64,000 bases of DNA, from NCBI RefSeq assembly GCF_030128825.1, contig NZ_CP119127.1, positions 3,286,001 to 3,350,000 on the forward strand, in the 5' to 3' direction. Below the pieces are notes generated by a model. The model worked only from the letters and a program-made list of their open reading frames with translations. It searched no databases and was not told the origin of the DNA. The stretch is from Sphingobium sp. WTD-1. Its GTDB lineage: Bacteria > Pseudomonadota > Alphaproteobacteria > Sphingomonadales > Sphingomonadaceae. The position numbers were made by a program, and so were the translations under genes. Below, in pieces: positions 17,636 through 27,130 of the stretch (positions are counted from its first letter, which is position 1; the number at the start of each line of letters is the position of its first letter).

Positions 17636-19908
17636 GGGATCAGTTCCACCTGCTTGATCGCCCATAGGGGCTCAACATCCTTCGCCGTATAGGTGATGCA
17701 CAATGTTTCCTTGCCGCTGCGCGGCGCGATCGGCGCGACCAGGCGGGTCACTTCCGGATTGCCGACCGCGGGCGCCAGCGGCAGCACGGCGATGCGCTCG
17801 CCCTCGCAACTGCCGGCCCGCACTTCCACCTCGCCCGCCGGAGTCGCCGGGGCGCGGAAATGGATGGCCGCGCGATCCTTGCCGATCTGGAAATTGAAGG
17901 GCAGCTGGCCGACCTCGATCGCAATCCTGGACGCGCCGCCAACCGGGGCGTCGGCATAGAGCCAGCAGGGCTGCAGGATATCTGTCAGGAAATGCGCCCG
18001 CTCGCCCTGCGCCGGGGCATCATCCTCCAATGACAGCACGACCTTGTTGGCGCAGCTTGCCAGTTGCTCATCGGTGCGGCGGCGCAGGAAGGACGCGTCG
18101 AGGCCGATGTCGATCGCGCCCGGCATCATCCCGCCGCGCCAGGCAGTACCGGCCCGCAGACTGGTGCCGACGGGCAGGCTGAGACCGTCCTTGTAGACCG
18201 GCGCGCGCGGCGTCACCGCGCTGCCGTCCAGCGTATAATGGATCGGGAAGCCAGACTGGCTTTCCAACGTCACCCGCGTCGTCTTGTCGCCCGGCACATA
18301 ATCCGTCTTCGCCATGACCGTCAGCGCGCTGATCGCGGGCTTGAGCCCCAGCGTCCCCATCCGCGCCATCTGCGGCACCAGCCGGTCCATGAAGCCGGCA
18401 AAATCATGGCTCGCGACCGGCGACCAGCCGATTTCGGCCACGGCGCAGCCGCGCGGGAATTGCTGCCATTGGGCGCGCTCCTCGGTGCGGACATGCTCGG
18501 TGAAGAGATTGCCCTGCAGCCCCAATATATGCTGCTGCTCTGCGGCGCTCAGCCCTTCTGGCTCGGGATTGAAATCATAGACGCTGCGCAGGTCGGACAG
18601 ATGGCCACGCCCCGGCGGTTCCAGCGGCCCGAAGCCCTGGCGATTGTCGAAATAGAGGATCGGCGCCGGGCTCAATATCGCGTCATGGCCCGACTTGGCG
18701 GCGGTCACCGCCCCCTCGATCCCGCGCCAGGAGGTGATGGTGGCATGGGGCGAGGCGCCGCCTTCCAATATCTCGTCCCAGCCGATCGGCTTGCGGCCAT
18801 GTTTCGTCAGGAAATCGTCGATGCGGTGCATGAACCAGCCCTGCATCGCATCCTCGCTGCTGATGCCCAGCGCCTTCATCTTCGCCTGCATCGCTGGCGA
18901 GGATTTCCACTGGTCCTTCACCGCCTCGTCGCCGCCGATATGGATATAGGGCGACGGGAACAGCGCCATCACATCGGTCAGCACGTCCTCCAGAAAGGCG
19001 AAGGTCGCATCATCGGCATTGTAGAGCCAAGGGAAGACGCCCCAGTCGGACTCCGTACCCGGCGGGATCGCCACACCCATGCCAAGCTTAGGATAGGCGC
19101 GGATCACCGCCAGCGCATGGCCCGGCATCTCGATCTCCGGTACGATGATGATCCCGCGCGCGGCGGCATATGCGACGATCTCGCGGATTTCGGCCTGGGT
19201 GTAGAAGCCGCCGACCTTGGGCAGCGGCGGCGCGCCGGGCGCCCCGGCGGGCACACGCCAGGCGGAAATTTCCGTGAGGCGCGGATATTTGGGGATTTCG
19301 ATGCGCCAGCCCTGATCATCGACCAGATGCCAGTGCAGCCGGTTGAGCTTGTTCACCGCCATCCAGTCGATCAGCTGGCGGACATAGGCCGGCGACTGGA
19401 AATGGCGGGCGCTGTCGAGCATCAGCCCGCGCCACTGAAAGCGCGGCGCGTCGGCAATCTGCATCGCCGCGACCGACACCGGGCCGGCGGCCTGATCCTG
19501 CGTCATCGCCTGCCACAGCGTCACCGCGCCATAGAGCAGCCCCGCATCGTCGCCCGCAGCGATCTCAGCGCCCTTGCCGGTCACGTCGAGGGTGTAGGAT
19601 TCCGCCGCGCCGGTCTTTGCCCGGCGAAAGGATATGGCATTGTTGGCGTCACCACCCGTCTCGATCCGGGGACGAAAGCCCCGGCTGCGCGCGACCAGAT
19701 CGGCGAGCCGCTCGGCTGCGTTGCGGGCGGCGGCATCGCCGGCCGGAATATGGATCGGCGTGGTCGAACTGATAAGGAAAATGCCCTGCCCCTCGCGCAT
19801 CTGCGCAGGTACCGGCAACAGGCGGGGCAGTTCGGCGATGGCCGGGGCGGTGGCGATGCCTGACAGCATCAGCGACGCAAGCAGCGTCAGGCGGCGGGCA
19901 CGGATCAC
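17632..19908 (-). CDS. Beta-N-acetylhexosaminidase (GH20)
   Basis: 758 residues with a signal peptide (LTLLASLMLSGIATAPAIA). The small GH20b domain precedes the catalytic barrel, where HIGGDEAVKDQW near residue 324 carries the catalytic Asp-Glu pair. WRGLMLDSARHF, WHLVDDQGWR and EIEMPGHA are typical. It should release GlcNAc from chitooligosaccharides or glycan ends in the periplasm or at the surface. About 220 C-terminal residues form an additional beta-rich region after the barrel, starting around the chitobiase-like YTLDGSAVTPRAP segment. It overlaps nagF by 4 bp and sits 129 bp after the TonB receptor, so a common transcript is plausible. Confidence 0.9.
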   Translation of the reverse strand: MIRARRLTLLASLMLSGIATAPAIAELPRLLPVPAQMREGQGIFLISSTTPIHIPAGDAAARNAAERLADLVARSRGFRPRIETGGDANNAISFRRAKTGAAESYTLDVTGKGAEIAAGDDAGLLYGAVTLWQAMTQDQAAGPVSVAAMQIADAPRFQWRGLMLDSARHFQSPAYVRQLIDWMAVNKLNRLHWHLVDDQGWRIEIPKYPRLTEISAWRVPAGAPGAPPLPKVGGFYTQAEIREIVAYAAARGIIIVPEIEMPGHALAVIRAYPKLGMGVAIPPGTESDWGVFPWLYNADDATFAFLEDVLTDVMALFPSPYIHIGGDEAVKDQWKSSPAMQAKMKALGISSEDAMQGWFMHRIDDFLTKHGRKPIGWDEILEGGASPHATITSWRGIEGAVTAAKSGHDAILSPAPILYFDNRQGFGPLEPPGRGHLSDLRSVYDFNPEPEGLSAAEQQHILGLQGNLFTEHVRTEERAQWQQFPRGCAVAEIGWSPVASHDFAGFMDRLVPQMARMGTLGLKPAISALTVMAKTDYVPGDKTTRVTLESQSGFPIHYTLDGSAVTPRAPVYKDGLSLPVGTSLRAGTAWRGGMMPGAIDIGLDASFLRRRTDEQLASCANKVVLSLEDDAPAQGERAHFLTDILQPCWLYADAPVGGASRIAIEVGQLPFNFQIGKDRAAIHFRAPATPAGEVEVRAGSCEGERIAVLPLAPAVGNPEVTRLVAPIAPRSGKETLCITYTAKDVEPLWAIKQVELIP

Positions 19909-20037
19909 GAAACAGGCTCCCGAAATAGCGTACCCCTGCCGCGCCGCGCGGACGCGACAAGGGACGTGCGGCGGGCGGACGCTGTTGCGTTCCGTCCCGC
20001 CGTCTTCAAGTCATGCGCCTTCTGACAGGCGAGGCAA

Positions 20038-22698
20038 TCAATAGTTGAAGTTCACCGTCGCCAGGAACTTGCGGCCCGAGCGATAGACGCCGCGCGGCAG
20101 TGCCGTGGTGTTGGCATAGGCATAATATTCCGCGTCGGTCAGGTTCATGCCCGACAGGGTAATGCCGATCTGCGGCGTGACATTATAGGTCGCCGACACG
20201 TCCAGATTGTCGGAGTCCCGCACGAACATATTGTCGCCACGGTCGATGCCGGTGAAATATTTCGACCGCCAGGTATAGGTGGCGCGCAGCGCGACCGGGC
20301 CGCTTTCGAAGAAGGGGCTGACACTGGCCTGATGCTTGGAATTATAGGGCAGCGCCTGGCCGCCTTCACCCGAACCGTCGGAATAGGTGTAGTTGGCCAA
20401 TATGCCGAAGCCATAGGGCAGGTTCTGCTGATAGGCGACGGCAAAGCCCTTCACCTCGGCCGAACCGGCATTGTAGGGACGGCTGATCTGATAGGTCGTC
20501 ACCCGGCCCTGCGACTGGTTGAAATAGCTCTCGGGCGCCGTCTTCTGCAGGATATAGTTGCTGATATCCTTGTAGAAGACTTCCGCCGACAGGATCGATC
20601 CCTGCTTGAAATACCATTCGACCGAGGCGTTGAGATTGCCCGACGTATAGGGCTTCAAGTTCGGGTTGCCGCCACCGCCGGTCAGCACCGTGTCCGACAG
20701 CCAGAAATAATTGGTCATGTCCGCATAGTTGGGACGCGACATCACCTTGGCGGCCGAGAAGCGCAGGATCAGATCCTGCTGCGCGGTCCACGCAATATTG
20801 GCGCTGGGCAGCCAATTGTCATAACTGCGCTTGGTCGTCTGCCAGGTCCAGTCGGCCTGGCTGTTGCAGGGCGCGCCCGGATTGCAGACATAACCGGCGC
20901 TGTCGGTCTTGGTGTTCACATAGCGCACGCCGAAATTGCCGCGCAGCGTGCCGGTGTCGAAATTGGCCTGGGCATAGACCGCGTTGATATCTTCCTGGAT
21001 GTTCCAGTTGCCGGCGGTAAATTCGGCCGCCGCGAAGATCGACGGTGTCGGCAGCGTCTTGCCTTCCAGATAGTCGACCATCGATGGCCCGCTGATGATG
21101 AAGCGGTCGGTCATCTGGTCGTTCACGCCGCTGAAGCCGCGCAGATAATTGCCCGCCACCGTCTTGGGATCGAACTGCGCCGCCGCGACGCCCAGGCCAT
21201 TGAGCGCGATGCCCGCATATTGCTGGCCGGTCTCGTGATGGCGATATTTATAGCCGATCTGGATGCGCTTCAACGCACCGTCGAAATCGAAGCCGAGATC
21301 GGCCTGGCCGTAACGCTCCTTGTCGCTGGTCGGCTTGGTGACGGTGTTGCCGCTCCAGCCCGGATCGGTCACGAAGGCATTGGGGTTGCCCTGAACGTCG
21401 GTGGTATAGATGAGCGAACCCGGCGACTTGGGCGCGCCGCCAATATTCACGGTATAATCCGCCCAGTTCAGGAATTCGAGGAAGACCTGACGCTTGGTGC
21501 CGCCGTCCGCGTCGGACAGGCCGCCTTCGACCGTCAGATCCCAGGTGCCACCGTCCCAGCGCGCCTTGCCGCGATAGGTGTCGGACTTCATCTCCGCCTC
21601 GCGATACTGGACGTCCAGCACCGACAGCGCATTCTTGAAGGTCGCGCTGGTGACAATGCCGTTATTGACCTCCAGACCGGTCAGCGCGCCCAGGCTGTTC
21701 CAGGTATTGCCCTGGAAGGCATACATGGACTGGTTGAGGTTGTTGTAGGTCGCGTCGATCTTGAGCCAGCTCGCTTCCAGCGTCAGCTCATCGACCGGCT
21801 TCCACTGGGCGGTGGCCGAATAGGTCAGGCGCTCGCGGCCCTGTTCGAAATAGGATGTGCCAAAGGCATTGGGGCTGATCGCATCCAGATTGTTGCTGAG
21901 CGTGGTGGCGCATTCACCGACGCAGCCATTGTCGCGCGAGTCCACCGGATTGTCGGCATTGCCGCCGGCCCACTGATCGGCCTTCATCGTGCCATAGGTT
22001 TCGACGCCGTCGCGGCGCAGCCGGTCCTTGGCGCGCTGGAACGAGGCGAGGATGCCGAACGTGCCTTCCTCATTATGCCAGCTGACCAGCGCCGCCCCCT
22101 GGATATCGCCCTTCTTCGAGCGATCATTATAGAGATAGCCAAGCTGGCCCGCCATGGTGAAGGGCTTCAGCTCCAGCGGCTTGCGGGTCACGACATTGAC
22201 GGTGCCGCCGATCGAGCCTTCGTCGATGCGCGGTTCGGGCGACTTGTAGACGTCGACCCGGCCGACCAGCTGCGGCGCAAGCAGCGCATAGTTGAAGGTG
22301 CGGCCCGGCGAGTCGAGGATGAACCAGTCGGCCGACGCCACGGTCTGGCCGTCCAGCAGGGTGCGGTTAAGCGCCGGATCGGTGCCCAGGATCGACACTT
22401 TTTCGCCCTGGCCGAACTGGCGGTCGACGGTGACGCCGGGCACCAGCGTCAGCGCTTCGGCGACATTGGTATTGGGGAATTTGCCGACATCTTCGGCGGA
22501 AATGCTGTCGACGATCGCGTCGGCGTTCCGCTTGACGTCGATCGCCTTGGCGAGCGAGGCACGATAGCCGGTGACGACGATATCGCTGGCATTTGCATCG
22601 GCGTCCGGCGCGGAAGCATCGCTTCCCTGCGCATGCGCGGCACCGGAAAACAGCGCGATGGCGCTGGCGGTACCGACCAGAAAAGTCCGAATCCCCAT
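20038..22698 (-). CDS. TonB-dependent receptor, probable chitooligosaccharide/GlcNAc importer
   Basis: 886 residues with a signal peptide (VGTASAIALFSGAAHA). A TonB-box-like SDIVVTGYRASL, the plug (DAIVDSISAEDVGKFPNTNVAEALTLVPGV) and a long beta barrel ending FLATVNFNY follow. The Xanthomonas/Caulobacter type of receptor takes up carbohydrates. The GH20, PTS and nag genes on both sides argue for GlcNAc oligomers; the ligand is inferred from context. The promoter is shared divergently with the GntR-type regulator. A 16-bp site found in two copies in that interval lies 45 bp before this start. Confidence 0.9.
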   Translation of the reverse strand: MGIRTFLVGTASAIALFSGAAHAQGSDASAPDADANASDIVVTGYRASLAKAIDVKRNADAIVDSISAEDVGKFPNTNVAEALTLVPGVTVDRQFGQGEKVSILGTDPALNRTLLDGQTVASADWFILDSPGRTFNYALLAPQLVGRVDVYKSPEPRIDEGSIGGTVNVVTRKPLELKPFTMAGQLGYLYNDRSKKGDIQGAALVSWHNEEGTFGILASFQRAKDRLRRDGVETYGTMKADQWAGGNADNPVDSRDNGCVGECATTLSNNLDAISPNAFGTSYFEQGRERLTYSATAQWKPVDELTLEASWLKIDATYNNLNQSMYAFQGNTWNSLGALTGLEVNNGIVTSATFKNALSVLDVQYREAEMKSDTYRGKARWDGGTWDLTVEGGLSDADGGTKRQVFLEFLNWADYTVNIGGAPKSPGSLIYTTDVQGNPNAFVTDPGWSGNTVTKPTSDKERYGQADLGFDFDGALKRIQIGYKYRHHETGQQYAGIALNGLGVAAAQFDPKTVAGNYLRGFSGVNDQMTDRFIISGPSMVDYLEGKTLPTPSIFAAAEFTAGNWNIQEDINAVYAQANFDTGTLRGNFGVRYVNTKTDSAGYVCNPGAPCNSQADWTWQTTKRSYDNWLPSANIAWTAQQDLILRFSAAKVMSRPNYADMTNYFWLSDTVLTGGGGNPNLKPYTSGNLNASVEWYFKQGSILSAEVFYKDISNYILQKTAPESYFNQSQGRVTTYQISRPYNAGSAEVKGFAVAYQQNLPYGFGILANYTYSDGSGEGGQALPYNSKHQASVSPFFESGPVALRATYTWRSKYFTGIDRGDNMFVRDSDNLDVSATYNVTPQIGITLSGMNLTDAEYYAYANTTALPRGVYRSGRKFLATVNFNY

Positions 22699-22742
22699 AT
22701 CTCACCCCTTATTTATATTTGATGCATGGCACCAATTGGGCG

Positions 22743-22758
22743 GACCAACTGCATACCA
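22743..22758 (-). promoter_or_regulatory. Candidate NagR operator, TonB-receptor side
   Basis: On the minus strand TGGTATGCAGTTGGTC lies 45 bp upstream of the receptor start. It matches 13 of 16 positions of the plus-strand copy at 22846-22861, each pointing towards its own gene. The neighbouring GntR/HutC-family regulator is the obvious binder. Additional ACCAA-type half-sites at 22731 and 22755-22770 crowd the same area. Confidence 0.5.
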
Positions 22759-22845
22759 ATAAGCAGACCATCCGCCGAAGTCATATCGCCGTCAAGAGGG
22801 ATATTTTCAAAATTGTGACGGCGTTTGAAATTTTTCACTGGCATA

Positions 22846-22861
22846 TGGTATTTAATTGGTC
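22846..22861 (+). promoter_or_regulatory. Candidate NagR operator, nag operon side
   Basis: TGGTATTTAATTGGTC lies 38 bp upstream of the regulator gene start and repeats the site at 22743-22758 in opposite orientation. It would allow autoregulation and joint control of both transcripts. A separate TTTCAAA/TTTGAAA inverted repeat lies just upstream at about 22805-22831. Confidence 0.5.
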
Positions 22862-22898
22862 TTAGTGTGCAAACAACACAGATGCTGGTGGAGACGAG

Positions 22899-23642
22899 AT
22901 GCCGCTGCTTGCCGAACAGATTGGACCGCTCGACGCGCTGGGCGGTGGCCCGCTCTATCGCCGGCTCGAAGACGCCCTGCGCGAAGCGCTGCGCACCCAG
23001 CGACTGAAACCCAATGAAGCGCTGCCGCCCGAACGCGACCTGGCATCGGAACTCTCGGTGTCCCGCATCACCCTGCGCAAGGCGCTGGATTCCCTGGTCG
23101 AGGAAGGGCTGCTGGTGCGCAAGCAGGGCGCCGGCACCTTCGTCGCCAACCGGGTCGAGAAGCAGTTCGCCAAGCTCTCCTCCTTTTCCGAGGACATGGC
23201 AGCACGCGGCCGCACCGTGCGCAGCGAGTGGCTGGGCCGCAGCGTCGGCGCGGTCACGCCCGACGACGCGCTGACGCTGGGCCTCAGCCCCGGTGCCGCC
23301 GTCTACCGCTTCAACCGCATCCGCTATGCCGACGATGTCGCGATGGCACTCGAATATTCGACCATTCCCGGCTTCGGCCTCGACGGTGTCGATGTCGTCG
23401 GCGCCTCGCTCTATGCCGCCCTGGAAGCCGCCGGCAACCGTCCAGTCCGCGCCCTCCAGCGCCTGCGCGCCGTGCTGTTCAACGCCGAACAGGCCAAGCT
23501 GCTGGGGATCGAGGCAGGGGCGCCCGGCCTCTATATCGAACGGCGCGGCTTTCTGGACGATGGCCGCGTCATCGAAGCGACGCAAAGCTGGTACAGGGGC
23601 GATGCCTATGACTTTGTTGCCGAACTCGACATGCGCGCCTGA
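22899..23642 (+). CDS. GntR/HutC-family repressor of GlcNAc use (NagR/NagQ-like)
   Basis: 247 residues. A winged-helix GntR domain covers about 18-85 (PLYRRLEDALREAL, PPERDLASELSVSRITLRKAL, LVRKQGAGTFV). A UTRA effector domain follows, recognisable by VYRFNRIRYADDVAMALEYSTIP and the C-terminal YRGDAYDF. UTRA domains of this group bind amino-sugar phosphates such as GlcN-6-P or GlcNAc-6-P. It is the first gene of a three-gene operon with the deaminase and NagA and is divergent to the TonB receptor, which fits a local repressor. Confidence 0.87.
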   Translation: MPLLAEQIGPLDALGGGPLYRRLEDALREALRTQRLKPNEALPPERDLASELSVSRITLRKALDSLVEEGLLVRKQGAGTFVANRVEKQFAKLSSFSEDMAARGRTVRSEWLGRSVGAVTPDDALTLGLSPGAAVYRFNRIRYADDVAMALEYSTIPGFGLDGVDVVGASLYAALEAAGNRPVRALQRLRAVLFNAEQAKLLGIEAGAPGLYIERRGFLDDGRVIEATQSWYRGDAYDFVAELDMRA

Positions 23643-23650
23643 CCGAAAAG

Positions 23651-24694
23651 ATGCCTGACACGATGCTCAACCCGCAAGATACCCTGATGTTCGCCGAGGC
23701 CGCAGAGGCTGGCGCCGTCATCGCCCGCCAGTTCGCCGCCAACGCCGAAACGGTCAAGGCGCTGGCCGCCAGCCTGCGTACAAATCCGCCGCGCGGCATC
23801 GTCACCTGTGCCCGCGGCAGTTCCGATCATGCGGCGACCTTCGCCAAATATCTGTTCGAAACCCGCCTGGGCCTGCTGACCACGTCGGCCGCGCCCTCGA
23901 TCGCCTCAGTCTATGGCACGGCTCCTGCCCTCGCCGACATGCTGGCCATCGCCATCTCGCAGTCGGGCAAGAGCCCCGACATCCTGGCCACGGTCGATGC
24001 CGCCAAAAGCGCAGGCGCAAGGACCGTCGCCATGGTCAATGTCGCCGACTCGCCGCTCGCCGGCCAGGTCGATACGCTGCTGTCGCTCCACGCCGGCCCG
24101 GAACGCAGTGTCGCTGCTACCAAATCCTATATCGCCTCAATCGCCAGCCTGCTGAGCCTTGCCGCCCATTGGAGCGAAGATGCGGAATTGCTGGCGGCGC
24201 TGGAGACTGCCCCTGCCCTGCTCGCCCAAGCCTGGGCCTGCGACTGGGCGCCGCTCGTCGAACAACTCGCAACCGCGCGTGGCCTCTACGTCATCGGCCG
24301 CGGCATCGGCTTCGGCATCGCGCAGGAAGCCGCGCTCAAGTTCAAGGAAACCAGTGGCCTCCACGCCGAAGCATTCAGCGCGGCCGAGGTCAAGCATGGC
24401 CCGATGGCGCTGGTCGGCCCCGATTTCCCGCTGCTGGTGTTTCGCCAGGCGGACGAGACCGCCGAAAGCGTCGATGAACTGGTGCGCGAGGTTGTCGCGC
24501 GCGGCGGCCAGGTGCTGATCGCCGGCGAGCCGGTCGATGGCGCCATTCATCTGCCGGTGCCCGCCGCCCATCCGGCGATCGAGCCGATGCTGCAGGTCCA
24601 GGCCTTCTACCGCGCGGTCAATGCGCTGTCGGTCCGGCGCGGCTTCAACCCGGACCAGCCCCCGCACCTTGCCAAGGTGACGGAGACCCTCTGA
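23651..24694 (+). CDS. Glucosamine-6-phosphate deaminase, SIS type (NagB-II)
   Basis: 347 residues with two SIS domains. CARGSSDHAA and ISQSGKSPD in the first half bind the sugar phosphate. VIGRGIGFGIAQEAALKFKET and LHAEAFSAAEVKHGPMAL in the second half match the isomerase half of GlmS. No glutamine amidotransferase domain is present, so it is the NagB-II/AgaS-type deaminase converting GlcN-6-P to fructose-6-P and ammonia, not GlmS. It starts 8 bp after the regulator stop, and its stop shares a base with the nagA start. Confidence 0.87.
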   Translation: MPDTMLNPQDTLMFAEAAEAGAVIARQFAANAETVKALAASLRTNPPRGIVTCARGSSDHAATFAKYLFETRLGLLTTSAAPSIASVYGTAPALADMLAIAISQSGKSPDILATVDAAKSAGARTVAMVNVADSPLAGQVDTLLSLHAGPERSVAATKSYIASIASLLSLAAHWSEDAELLAALETAPALLAQAWACDWAPLVEQLATARGLYVIGRGIGFGIAQEAALKFKETSGLHAEAFSAAEVKHGPMALVGPDFPLLVFRQADETAESVDELVREVVARGGQVLIAGEPVDGAIHLPVPAAHPAIEPMLQVQAFYRAVNALSVRRGFNPDQPPHLAKVTETL

Positions 24695-25827
24695 TGCGTC
24701 ACGCTCTGGTCAATGGGTCGATCCTGATCGACGGCCACTTCCATGCCGGCAAGGCGCTGCTGATCGAGGGCGATCGCGTTGCCGCTATCCTGCCCGACGC
24801 CGATATCCCGGCCGATGTCGCACGGCGCGACCTGGGCGGCGACCGGCTGGTGCCCGGCTTCATCGATACGCAGGTCAATGGCGGCGGCGGCGTGCTGTTC
24901 AATGATGCCCCGACGGTCGAAGGCATCGCCGCGATCGGCGCCGCCCATCGTCGTTTCGGCACCACCGGCTTCCTGCCGACGCTGATCAGCGACGATCTGG
25001 CCGTCATCCGCCAGGCGGTCGCCGCCGTCGACGCCGCGATCGAGGCCGGCGTGCCGGGCGTGCTCGGCATCCATATCGAAGGCCCCTATCTCAATATCGA
25101 GCGCAAGGGCATTCATGACGGCGACAAGATTCGCCCGCTCGATGCCGAGGGGCTGGAAGTGCTGTCTTCGCTCAAGCGCGGCCGCACCCTGGTCACGCTG
25201 GCGCCCGAGCGGACCTCGCCCGACATGGTGCGCCAGCTTGTGGAGCGCGGCGTGATCGTCGCGGCGGGCCACAGCAATGGCCGCTATGAGGATATGATCG
25301 GCGCGGTCGAGGCCGGCCTGTCCGGCGTCACCCATCTCTACAACGCCATGTCGCCGCTGGGATCGCGCAAGCCCGGCATCGTTGGCGCCGCGCTGGAGCA
25401 GGATAGCGTGACCTGCGGCATCATCGTCGATGGCCATCATGTCAGCGCCACCGCGCTCAAGATCGCCCTGCGCTGCAAGCCATGCGACAAGCTGATGCTG
25501 GTCACCGACGCCATGCCTTCGGTCGGCTCCGACGCGGACGAGTTCATGCTCCAGGGGCGCCATATCCTGGTCCGCGACGGCGCCTGCACCGATGATGCCG
25601 GCACGCTCGCCGGCTCCAATCTCGACATGATCACCGCCGTCCACAACAGCGTCGCCATGCTGGACGTCCCGATCGAGCGCGCCATCGCCATGGCGTCCGC
25701 CGCGCCGGCCGCCTTCCTGGGCCTCACCGCCGAAACCGGCCGCATCGCGCCGGGCCTGCGTGCCGACCTGCTGCAACTGGATGCCCAGGGCGCCGTCGTG
25801 CGTAGCTGGATCGGCGGCACTTACTGA
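24694..25827 (+). CDS. nagA: N-acetylglucosamine-6-phosphate deacetylase
   Basis: 377 residues of the amidohydrolase family. IDTQVNGGGG opens the barrel, and HIEGPYLN supplies the metal-binding Glu near 129. AGHSNG and THLYNAMSPL supply the metal His residues, DGHHVS binds substrate, and LVTDAMPS carries the catalytic Asp near 270. It removes acetate from the GlcNAc-6-P made by the PTS, giving GlcN-6-P for the deaminase immediately upstream. The start and the previous stop overlap as TGATG. Its 3' end overlaps a convergent gene by 7 bp. Confidence 0.95.
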   Translation: MRHALVNGSILIDGHFHAGKALLIEGDRVAAILPDADIPADVARRDLGGDRLVPGFIDTQVNGGGGVLFNDAPTVEGIAAIGAAHRRFGTTGFLPTLISDDLAVIRQAVAAVDAAIEAGVPGVLGIHIEGPYLNIERKGIHDGDKIRPLDAEGLEVLSSLKRGRTLVTLAPERTSPDMVRQLVERGVIVAAGHSNGRYEDMIGAVEAGLSGVTHLYNAMSPLGSRKPGIVGAALEQDSVTCGIIVDGHHVSATALKIALRCKPCDKLMLVTDAMPSVGSDADEFMLQGRHILVRDGACTDDAGTLAGSNLDMITAVHNSVAMLDVPIERAIAMASAAPAAFLGLTAETGRIAPGLRADLLQLDAQGAVVRSWIGGTY

Positions 25828-26324
25828 AGCAGATTTCCCAGGACAGCATAAGAAGGATCGTCCCGGTCCCGCCGCCCCATGCCACCTGCGCTGAGCGGCT
25901 GGACCGGACGTATCTCGTCAAACTCGCGTAGCGCGATGCGATGATCCATCGCCCAGCGCCCGTCCCGCCAGGACCAGCGATCGACATAGCGGGTCCAGAC
26001 CGACATCTGCATCTGCCCATCAGGTCGCTGCATCCGCAATGTCGCGATGCAATAGGTCTCGCTGCCGGCCCGGTCGCCATCGAGCGCGATCACCATGTTC
26101 GTCATCTGATGGCAATGGGCCAGCAGTCCGCTATGATCGGCGCAGATACGGTCGATCAAGCCACGCCCGCTCCCCTGATAATAATCGCCATAATCGGCCG
26201 TGCCATCGGCATGCCACAGTGCATGTCCGAGCGGCCCATCGAGCCGATCGACGGCACGGGCATAGAGATGCAGCGCATCGGCAATGGCCCGCCGATCCGC
26301 CGCCAGATCACGCGATGCGCTCAT
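25821..26324 (-). CDS. SnoaL/NTF2-like protein
   Basis: 167 residues with the alpha+beta cone pattern of SnoaL_4/NTF2-like proteins: an N-terminal helix LYARAVDRLD, ALWHADGTADYG, and later strands TYCIATLRM and YVDRWSWRDGRWAMDHR. Members include small isomerases, dehydratases and ring-hydroxylase-related subunits, so the sequence alone does not give the reaction. It follows the SDR at 26321 with an ATGA overlap and belongs to that two-gene unit. The partner suggests action on a small hydrophobic or aromatic metabolite (inference). Confidence 0.72.
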   Translation of the reverse strand: MSASRDLAADRRAIADALHLYARAVDRLDGPLGHALWHADGTADYGDYYQGSGRGLIDRICADHSGLLAHCHQMTNMVIALDGDRAGSETYCIATLRMQRPDGQMQMSVWTRYVDRWSWRDGRWAMDHRIALREFDEIRPVQPLSAGGMGRRDRDDPSYAVLGNLLQ

Positions 26325-27130
26325 GCGCCAGCGCCCTGCAGGTCGCGCATGGCCTGCGCGATCGCCAGGATGCGGTCACGCCGGGCCGCAGCCGATTGCG
26401 GCGCATAGCCCTGCTCCTCATCCGCCAGCCCCCAATGATGGACCGGCCCATGCGGCAACCGCTCCAGCCCGACCCGCGCGACATCATCGGGCAGGGCCAG
26501 ATCGGCCGGCAGCGCCGCACCGCGACTGGCCAGGAACCGCCGCAGTTCGGGCGTATCGGTGCGCCCCAGGATCAGGTTCAGCACATCCACGCCATGGGGC
26601 TGCAATTCGGCCCACAGTGCCTCGCCCAGGCACAGGTCGAACGCCTTGCTGCCGGCATAGACGCCAAGGCCCGGCGCGCCGCCATAGCAGGCCCCGGATC
26701 CGACCAGGATGATGCCGCCCCTCCTCCGTGCCCGCATCGCCCGGCCCAGATGGTGACACAGGCGCATCAGGGTCATGACATTGCGGCCCACCAATGCCGT
26801 CCAGCTGTCAATATCGCTGTCAAGGAAATGGGTGCCATGCGGATCGGCGCCGGCATTGGCGATGAACAGCCCGATCTTGCGGTCTCCGCACAGTGCGGCG
26901 ATCCGATCGGCGGCATCGGCATCCGCCAGGTCCACGCTCGCCCACAGGCATTCCGTATCGTAGCGGGCAGATAATTCCGCCGCCAGGCCAGCCAGTGGGG
27001 CTTCGCGCCGCGCGAGCAATATCAGCTTATATCCCTGCGCCGCCAGTCGCTCGGCAAAGGCGCGCCCCGTCCCCTCCGATGCGCCCGCGATCAGCGCCCA
27101 GGGGCCATAAGGCAGTAGCAACCCGGTCAT
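26321..27130 (-). CDS. Short-chain dehydrogenase/reductase
   Basis: 269 residues. Cofactor motif GASEGTG near residue 18, IANAG near 92, catalytic Ser in VGSGACYG and the Tyr-Lys pair in VYAGSKAF are all present. Arg at the end of the second strand (LLARRE) suggests NADP(H) preference. The C-terminal region (HWGLADEEQGY) resembles SDRs annotated in steroid or fatty-acyl metabolism, but no substrate can be assigned. GGAAGGA lies upstream of the ATG. Overlaps the SnoaL-like gene. Confidence 0.82.
   Translation of the reverse strand: MTGLLLPYGPWALIAGASEGTGRAFAERLAAQGYKLILLARREAPLAGLAAELSARYDTECLWASVDLADADAADRIAALCGDRKIGLFIANAGADPHGTHFLDSDIDSWTALVGRNVMTLMRLCHHLGRAMRARRRGGIILVGSGACYGGAPGLGVYAGSKAFDLCLGEALWAELQPHGVDVLNLILGRTDTPELRRFLASRGAALPADLALPDDVARVGLERLPHGPVHHWGLADEEQGYAPQSAAARRDRILAIAQAMRDLQGAGA

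Noticed and set aside
20332..22722. 796-residue plus-strand frame opposite the TonB receptor
   Set aside because: The minus strand encodes a full receptor with signal, plug and barrel; the plus frame has no recognisable domain.
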